A stretch of DNA of 33,733 nucleotides, taken from contig JAHDEV010000016.1 of assembly GCA_020628615.1 (NCBI GenBank), positions 1-33,733 on the forward strand. The letters are read 5' to 3'. Positions 29,896-33,733 of this stretch are shown here, piece after piece. How positions within the stretch are numbered: the stretch's first letter is position 1; each line of letters begins with the position of its first letter. The translations under genes were made by a program, and so were the position numbers. The notes beneath the pieces are model-generated. The model had not been told where the DNA came from. It saw nothing but the letters and a program-made list of their open reading frames with translations, and searched no databases. This DNA is from Dokdonia sp. (lineage in GTDB: Bacteria > Bacteroidota > Bacteroidia > Flavobacteriales > Flavobacteriaceae).

Positions 29896-31034
29896 ATCTT
29901 ACATAAAATAGCCGCTGCCTTTTTAAGGGTATCATCATCCTTAGCAAAACAAAAGCGAAGCATTTTAAAGTCTTTTTCCTCAAGATTAAATACTGAGGTT
30001 GGTATAGATGCAACCTTATGATCTTTTGTAAGCTTCTTTGCAAATTCTACATCTTGCTCCTGAGTAATCTCGCTATAATCTAGCATTTGGAAATAGGTTC
30101 CTGCAGATGGTCTTGCCTCAAAGCGTGAATCTTTAATAAGCTCTAAAAACGAATCTCTCTTTTGCTGAAAGAAATCATTGAGTCTCAAATAATGTTCTGG
30201 TTCTTTAAGATATGTTGCAAAGGCTTTTTGTGATGGGTGATGTACAGAAAAAACATTAAACTGGTGCACTTTCTGAAACTCTTTCATTAATTCCTGAGGT
30301 GCTACCGTATATCCCATTTTCCACCCTGTATTGTGAAAGGTTTTCCCAAAAGATGCAGTTATAAAACTACGTGCTCGCAACTCTGGATATCTCGCCACAC
30401 TCTCGTGTTGCTTACCATCAAAAACAATATGCTCATACACCTCATCACTAAGCAAGATAATATCTGTGCCTTTTAGTATTCTAGATAGCTCCATCATATC
30501 CTTCTTATCAAGTATAGTACCTGTAGGGTTATGCGGTGTGTTTATAAAAAGCATTTTGGTTTTAGGAGTAATTGCACGCTCTACCGCACTCCAGTTTACT
30601 TTATATAATGGTGCCTTGAGTTGTATAGGGACTATAGTTCCTCCATTTACTATTACTGCAGGCTCATAACAATCATATGCTGGTTTAAGAACAATTACCT
30701 CATCTCCTGGTCTTATAAAAGCAGATACAATGGTATAAATAGCTTGTGTGGCCCCAGCGGTCACAGTTACCTCACTCTCTGGATGATAATCACTACCGTA
30801 TAATGTATTTATCTTATTTGCTATTTGCTCACGTAGGCCATATACTCCAGGCATAGGTGCATACTGGTTATACCCATCACTCATAGCCTTAGTTACCAGT
30901 TGTTGTAACTTAGGATCACTATCAAACCCAGGAAAACCTTGCGCCAGATTAATAGCTCCTTCTTGATGAGCTAGCTTGCTCATCACTGTAAAAATGGTGG
31001 TGCCTACATCTGGTAGTTTTGAAGTAAAGTGCAT
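29892..31034 (-). CDS. ybdL: Methionine/glutamine-type aminotransferase, YbdL family
   Basis: The 380-residue PLP enzyme aligns by eye with E. coli YbdL along its length: SKLPDVGTTIFTVMSKLA, INLAQGFPGF, NQYAPMPGVYGLRE, VTAGATQAIY, INTPHNPTGTI, LLSDEVYEHI, and the PLP lysine Lys231 in SFGKTFHNTGWKMGY. The family prefers methionine, glutamine and aromatic amino acids and transaminates keto-methylthiobutyrate in methionine salvage. The omega-amidase gene in the window would clear the alpha-ketoglutaramate produced when glutamine is the donor. A TATCTTTA box ends 26 nt upstream. The 3' end overlaps the convergent DUF1440 gene by 4 bp. Confidence 0.93.
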   Translation of the reverse strand: MHFTSKLPDVGTTIFTVMSKLAHQEGAINLAQGFPGFDSDPKLQQLVTKAMSDGYNQYAPMPGVYGLREQIANKINTLYGSDYHPESEVTVTAGATQAIYTIVSAFIRPGDEVIVLKPAYDCYEPAVIVNGGTIVPIQLKAPLYKVNWSAVERAITPKTKMLFINTPHNPTGTILDKKDMMELSRILKGTDIILLSDEVYEHIVFDGKQHESVARYPELRARSFITASFGKTFHNTGWKMGYTVAPQELMKEFQKVHQFNVFSVHHPSQKAFATYLKEPEHYLRLNDFFQQKRDSFLELIKDSRFEARPSAGTYFQMLDYSEITQEQDVEFAKKLTKDHKVASIPTSVFNLEEKDFKMLRFCFAKDDDTLKKAAAILCKI

Positions 31035-31060
31035 TGCAGTCTCTTTTTCTTTATGATGAT

Positions 31061-31068
31061 TAAAGATA
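31061..31068 (-). promoter_or_regulatory. Candidate -7 box for the YbdL-type gene
   Basis: The minus strand reads TATCTTTA, a one-base variant of TAnnTTTG, with a 26-nt leader to the ATG. Confidence 0.4.
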
Positions 31069-31108
31069 AGACAACTATACTACAGATAAGGCTACGGTTA
31101 CCTTACTC

Positions 31109-31675
31109 TTATTTACCCATTTCTGCAGCCGTAGTTTCTAGCTCTGCATACCATTCTTCGCCAAATTTACGTACGAGCGCATCCTTAGTAAACTTGTAAA
31201 CGGGGACTTTAAGCTCTTGCCCCAGTGTACAGGCGTCATCACAAATAGGCCAGCGGTGATAATTTACTGCCGAAAATGAGCTGTACTTTTGTACCCTCAC
31301 AGGGTAGAGATGGCAAGAAATAGGTTTTTTCCAGTCTACTTTACCAGCATTATAAGCATCTTCTATCCCACAGCTCGCCCAGCCTTTATCGTTAAAAGTT
31401 ACATATGCACACTCTGCACCGTTTACAAGTGGAGTCTCCAGCTCTCCATCACGCACGATTGATGTACCCTGTGCCTCAATAGCAGCAATACCTTCTGGGC
31501 GTAAAAATGGTTTTACATCCTCATAAATATCTGCCATAATCTTTACCTCATCTTCCTCTAGTGGGGCGCCAGCCTCTCCAGCAATACAGCACTCACCCTT
31601 GCAGGCATTAAGATTACAGACAAAATCTTTTTCGATGATGTCTTCAGAGACGATGGTTTTTTTGAGTTGAAACAT
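31109..31675 (-). CDS. DUF3109 cysteine-rich protein
   Basis: The track starts at 31717, but I prefer the ATG at 31673-31675, giving MFQLKKTIVSEDIIEKDFVC (188 residues). A TATCTTTG box ends 6 nt before it, and the family normally begins near there. The family signature is a cysteine cluster, CNLNACKGECC, followed by ECAYV, SCGIE, ISCHLYPVR and ICDDAC, about nine cysteines in all. That is a pattern typical of a metal- or iron-sulfur-binding site (YkgJ-like). There is no signal peptide, so it is cytoplasmic. The function of DUF3109 is not established. No operon partner is evident; the YbdL gene lies 74 bp downstream. Confidence 0.88.
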   Translation of the reverse strand: MFQLKKTIVSEDIIEKDFVCNLNACKGECCIAGEAGAPLEEDEVKIMADIYEDVKPFLRPEGIAAIEAQGTSIVRDGELETPLVNGAECAYVTFNDKGWASCGIEDAYNAGKVDWKKPISCHLYPVRVQKYSSFSAVNYHRWPICDDACTLGQELKVPVYKFTKDALVRKFGEEWYAELETTAAEMGK

Positions 31676-31681
31676 AGATAG

Positions 31682-31689
31682 CAAAGATA
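31682..31689 (-). promoter_or_regulatory. Candidate -7 box for DUF3109 (near-leaderless)
   Basis: The minus strand reads TATCTTTG, an exact TAnnTTTG match, 6 nt before the ATG at 31675. It would place the longer track start upstream of the promoter, supporting the shorter protein. Confidence 0.5.
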
Positions 31690-31823
31690 CTGTCTTGTAC
31701 TTAAAACTATAAGACATTTTTCACCCCACCTTTGGCCTTTGTCAAATGGTTTAATTTGCACTTAGTTTTAGAAACCATACTTTTTACACATAGTCCTATT
31801 GTGTATCTTTCTAGAGTGATAAG

Positions 31824-31843
31824 TACGCTTTCGCGAAAGCGTA
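31824..31843. repeat. TTTCGCGAAA palindrome, copy 10 (divergent gap)
   Basis: TACGCTTTCGCGAAAGCGTA, perfect over 20 bp, lies 29 nt before the M20 peptidase start and upstream of the divergent DUF3109 gene. It is the only copy in a divergent intergenic region. Confidence 0.95.
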
Positions 31844-31872
31844 AACCTAATGCCAACATATAATTTAAGCCT

Positions 31873-33372
31873 ATGAAAACGCTCTTGTACATATTATGTT
31901 TAGTCCCACTTTTTGCACAATCCCAAAATAACTATGATGCGATTATAGATAAACGTATTAGAGCAACTTTATTGCAGCACAAAGATTTTGTAAGCATTCC
32001 TAATCTACCTGAAAACCCAGAGCTTATGCTCAAAAATATGGCTTGGGTAGAAAAAAAATATGAAGCGCTAGGTTTTACCACTACCCATCTTAAAAGCGAG
32101 ACACTACCTATACTACTTACCGAAAAAGTATACGACCCTGCGCTTAAAACCATCTTGTTTTATGTACACATAGACGGGCAACCGGTAAACCCAGCAGTCT
32201 GGGATCAAGAAGATCCTTTTACCCCTGTGCTAAAAAAACAAACCCCTTCTGGAACTTGGACAACGATGGGCTGGGATGCTTTAGACCAAACTATAAATGA
32301 CGACTGGCGCATTTATGGCAGAGCCGCCGCAGATGATAAAGCTCCAATTTTAATGTTTATAACCGCATTAGAAATTTTACAAGAGCACGGCAAAACACCA
32401 AATTTTAATATTAAAGTAATTTTTGATCCTCAAGAGGAGTATGGCTCTACTGCGTTACTGGGCACTCTTGATACTTACAAAACCCGCTATGCTGCAGACT
32501 ATTTTATAGTGATGGATGGCCCTGCGCACAGTTCTAACAGGCCTACACTCACCTTTGGGTGTCGTGGTATTGCCACTTGTGAGATTACAACCTATGGTGC
32601 AACATTACCACAACACAGTGGTCATTATGGCAATTATGTGCCTAATCCTGCTTTTAGGCTATCTCATTTACTCTCAAGTATGAAAGACGATGATGGTAAA
32701 GTACTTATAGATGGATATTATGACGGCGTTACCATAAGCCCCGAAGAAGCACTTGTTATGCAGTCTGTGCCATTTACCGCGGCTAGCTTTAATAAAAAAC
32801 TAGGCTTACACAGCGCCGAAAATGTGGGTAAAAATTATCAAGAAGCGCTACAATACCCTACACTTAACGTGAGACAACTCAACACCTCCTGGACAGGCAA
32901 AGGGCTCAAGACTGTAGTACCTAGCACTGCAACTGCACACCTTGATGTGCGTCTTGTACCAGAAATAAATGGAGATAACCAGCTAGATAAAATTGTAAAG
33001 CACATAAGCAATGAGGGATATTTTGTACTAGACCGACTGCCTACCGCACAAGAGCGCCTTACTCACAAACACATAGCAACAGTTAAGACCAAAACGCTTG
33101 TAAATGCCTTTAGAACAAGTCCGCAAGGAGATTTTGGAGTAAAGATGAGAGAGCGATTAGCACAGGTTTTTAATAAAGAGCCCATCACCATACGTATGAT
33201 GGGTGGCACAGTGCCCATTGTACCGCTTATTAACACCTTAAATCTTCCTACCGTTATCTTGCCTCTGGTTAATATGGATAATAACCAGCATAACCCTAAT
33301 GAGAATATACGCATAGGTAATATGAGGCAAGGTATTAAAGTGTGTCTAGGCCTTTTAGAAACCAATTTCTAG
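31873..33372 (+). CDS. Secreted M20-family metallopeptidase/dipeptidase
   Basis: The 499-residue protein begins with a signal peptide (MKTLLYILCLVPLFAQSQ), so it acts in the periplasm or outside. The M20 dinuclear-zinc ligands are visible: His in FYVHIDGQPV, bridging Asp in GRAAADDKAP, the Glu pair in FDPQEEYGS (catalytic and ligand), Asp in IVMDGPAH, and the C-terminal His in NQHNPNENIRIGN. The insertion between them is the dimerisation domain. The family includes carnosinase-like dipeptidases and related amidohydrolases; the substrate here is undetermined. The usual GRG before DDK reads GRA. It is followed by a strong bidirectional terminator and palindrome copy 11. Confidence 0.92.
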   Translation: MKTLLYILCLVPLFAQSQNNYDAIIDKRIRATLLQHKDFVSIPNLPENPELMLKNMAWVEKKYEALGFTTTHLKSETLPILLTEKVYDPALKTILFYVHIDGQPVNPAVWDQEDPFTPVLKKQTPSGTWTTMGWDALDQTINDDWRIYGRAAADDKAPILMFITALEILQEHGKTPNFNIKVIFDPQEEYGSTALLGTLDTYKTRYAADYFIVMDGPAHSSNRPTLTFGCRGIATCEITTYGATLPQHSGHYGNYVPNPAFRLSHLLSSMKDDDGKVLIDGYYDGVTISPEEALVMQSVPFTAASFNKKLGLHSAENVGKNYQEALQYPTLNVRQLNTSWTGKGLKTVVPSTATAHLDVRLVPEINGDNQLDKIVKHISNEGYFVLDRLPTAQERLTHKHIATVKTKTLVNAFRTSPQGDFGVKMRERLAQVFNKEPITIRMMGGTVPIVPLINTLNLPTVILPLVNMDNNQHNPNENIRIGNMRQGIKVCLGLLETNF

Positions 33373-33390
33373 CTTGCAAAAAATTCAATA

Positions 33391-33422
33391 AAAAAAGCCG
33401 ACTCATATGTAAGTCGGCTTTT
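33391..33422. terminator. Bidirectional terminator between M20 gene and katG
   Basis: AAAAGCCGACT pairs perfectly (11 bp) with AGTCGGCTTTT around an 8-nt loop. There is a T run on the plus strand (CTTTTGGTTTTTG) and seven T on the minus strand, so both convergent genes are served. Confidence 0.88.
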
Positions 33423-33430
33423 GGTTTTTG

Positions 33431-33452
33431 TTACGCTTTCGCGAAAGCGTAA
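33431..33452. repeat. TTTCGCGAAA palindrome, copy 11 (convergent junction M20/katG)
   Basis: A second perfect 22-bp copy, TACGCTTTCGCGAAAGCGTA flanked by T and A, 6 nt past the katG stop and next to the terminator. Confidence 0.96.
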
Positions 33453-33458
33453 TTCATA

Positions 33459-33733
33459 TTACTTCACGTCAAAACGATCTGCATCCATCACTTTTACAAA
33501 CGCTTTTACAAAGTCATTTACAAAACGATCTTCTCCATCGCTCGCTCCATAAACCTCTGCCACAGCTCTAAGCTCTGTGTTTGATCCAAAAATAAGATCT
33601 GCACGTGAGCCTGTAAACTTCATCTCACCCGTACGTCTATCTGTACCAGAAAACAACGTATCGTCTGATGATAATGCCTTCCAGGTGTATGTAAAGTCAA
33701 GAAGGTTTACAAAGAAGTCATTTGTGAGTTCTC
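33459..33733 (-). CDS. katG: Catalase-peroxidase, C-terminal end (truncated by window edge)
   Basis: Only the last 90 codons are in the window; the track shows 65 of them because it begins at an internal TTG. Reading further by hand gives [20 protein letters not shown], then [37 protein letters not shown] and the terminal [14 protein letters not shown]. This is the C-terminal domain of the bifunctional heme enzyme KatG, which destroys hydrogen peroxide. The heme-binding N-terminal domain lies outside. The ending is of normal length for the family, and the stop is followed by palindrome copy 11 and a bidirectional terminator. Confidence 0.96.
   Translation of the reverse strand, partial: ELTNDFFVNLLDFTYTWKALSSDDTLFSGTDRRTGEMKFTGSRADLIFGSNTELRAVAEVYGASDGEDRFVNDFVKAFVKVMDADRFDVK

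Noticed and set aside
28690-33733. Ankyrin-katG functional pair
   Set aside because: The genes are separated by about 4.3 kb and four unrelated genes, so the context does not support a pair.
1-33733. CRISPR array, tRNA, rRNA, insertion sequence or prophage
   Set aside because: No direct-repeat arrays with spacers, no cloverleaf or rRNA-like sequence, and no transposase or integrase reading frame was found by eye; the TTTCGCGAAA copies are too irregularly spaced to be CRISPR.

Overview
The window looks like chromosomal DNA from a marine Flavobacteriaceae bacterium (Bacteroidota), possibly near Dokdonia/Krokinobacter. The genus is inference. The family assignment rests on several things seen together: a DUF4270 lipoprotein beside a GT5-like protein and panC/panD, a type IX secretion (T9SS) sorting domain, a Big_5 Ig-like lipoprotein, DUF3109, the single-chain alpha2 glycyl-tRNA synthetase, AT-rich DNA, and TAnnTTTG-type promoter boxes in place of E. 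coli -10 boxes. No rRNA, tRNA, CRISPR array, insertion sequence, integrase or phage gene was seen. Genes are densely packed and no gene-free stretch exceeds about 225 bp.

Layout. Bases 1-2845 (minus): GT5-like protein, DUF4270 lipoprotein, then glmS (cut by the left edge), probably one operon. Bases 2955-5138 (plus): panC, panD and an LPG-synthase-type membrane protein. Bases 5183-9497 (plus): an alpha/beta-hydrolase-fold protein with Asp at the nucleophile position, a membrane-bound LuxR-type regulator with a 7TMR-DISM sensor, and radA. Bases 9569-12415 (minus): exonuclease III, an OmpA-like lipoprotein and a Tas-type aldo-keto reductase. Bases 12534-16342 (plus): a 1141-aa predicted outer-membrane protein and a small lipoprotein. 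Bases 16413-22074 (minus): a T9SS-exported multidomain protein, glyS, and a membrane coiled-coil protein. Bases 22077-24514 (plus): comF and the Ig-like lipoprotein. Bases 24501-25280 (minus): a YafV-type omega-amidase. Bases 25374-28633 (plus): a tightly packed cNMP/CBS/DUF294 protein, DEDDh exonuclease and HAD phosphatase operon. From 28690 to the end: an ankyrin protein, a DUF1440 protein, a YbdL-type methionine aminotransferase, DUF3109, a secreted M20 peptidase, and the C-terminal end of katG cut by the right edge.

The genes are mostly housekeeping (pantothenate synthesis, DNA repair, translation, amino-sugar supply, methionine salvage, peroxide defence) plus envelope and export proteins. 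YafV and YbdL are expected to act in one keto-acid transamination/omega-amidase salvage route although they are about 5 kb apart.

The strongest unexplained signal is a DNA palindrome with core TTTCGCGAAA, often extended to TACGCTTTCGCGAAAGCGTA. It occurs 11 times exactly, plus one decayed copy. Seven copies are intergenic, and three of those sit at three of the four non-overlapping convergent gene junctions. Four lie inside genes, where they are read in three different frames. This points to a DNA-level or RNA-hairpin function, or a mobile palindromic repeat, rather than a protein motif.
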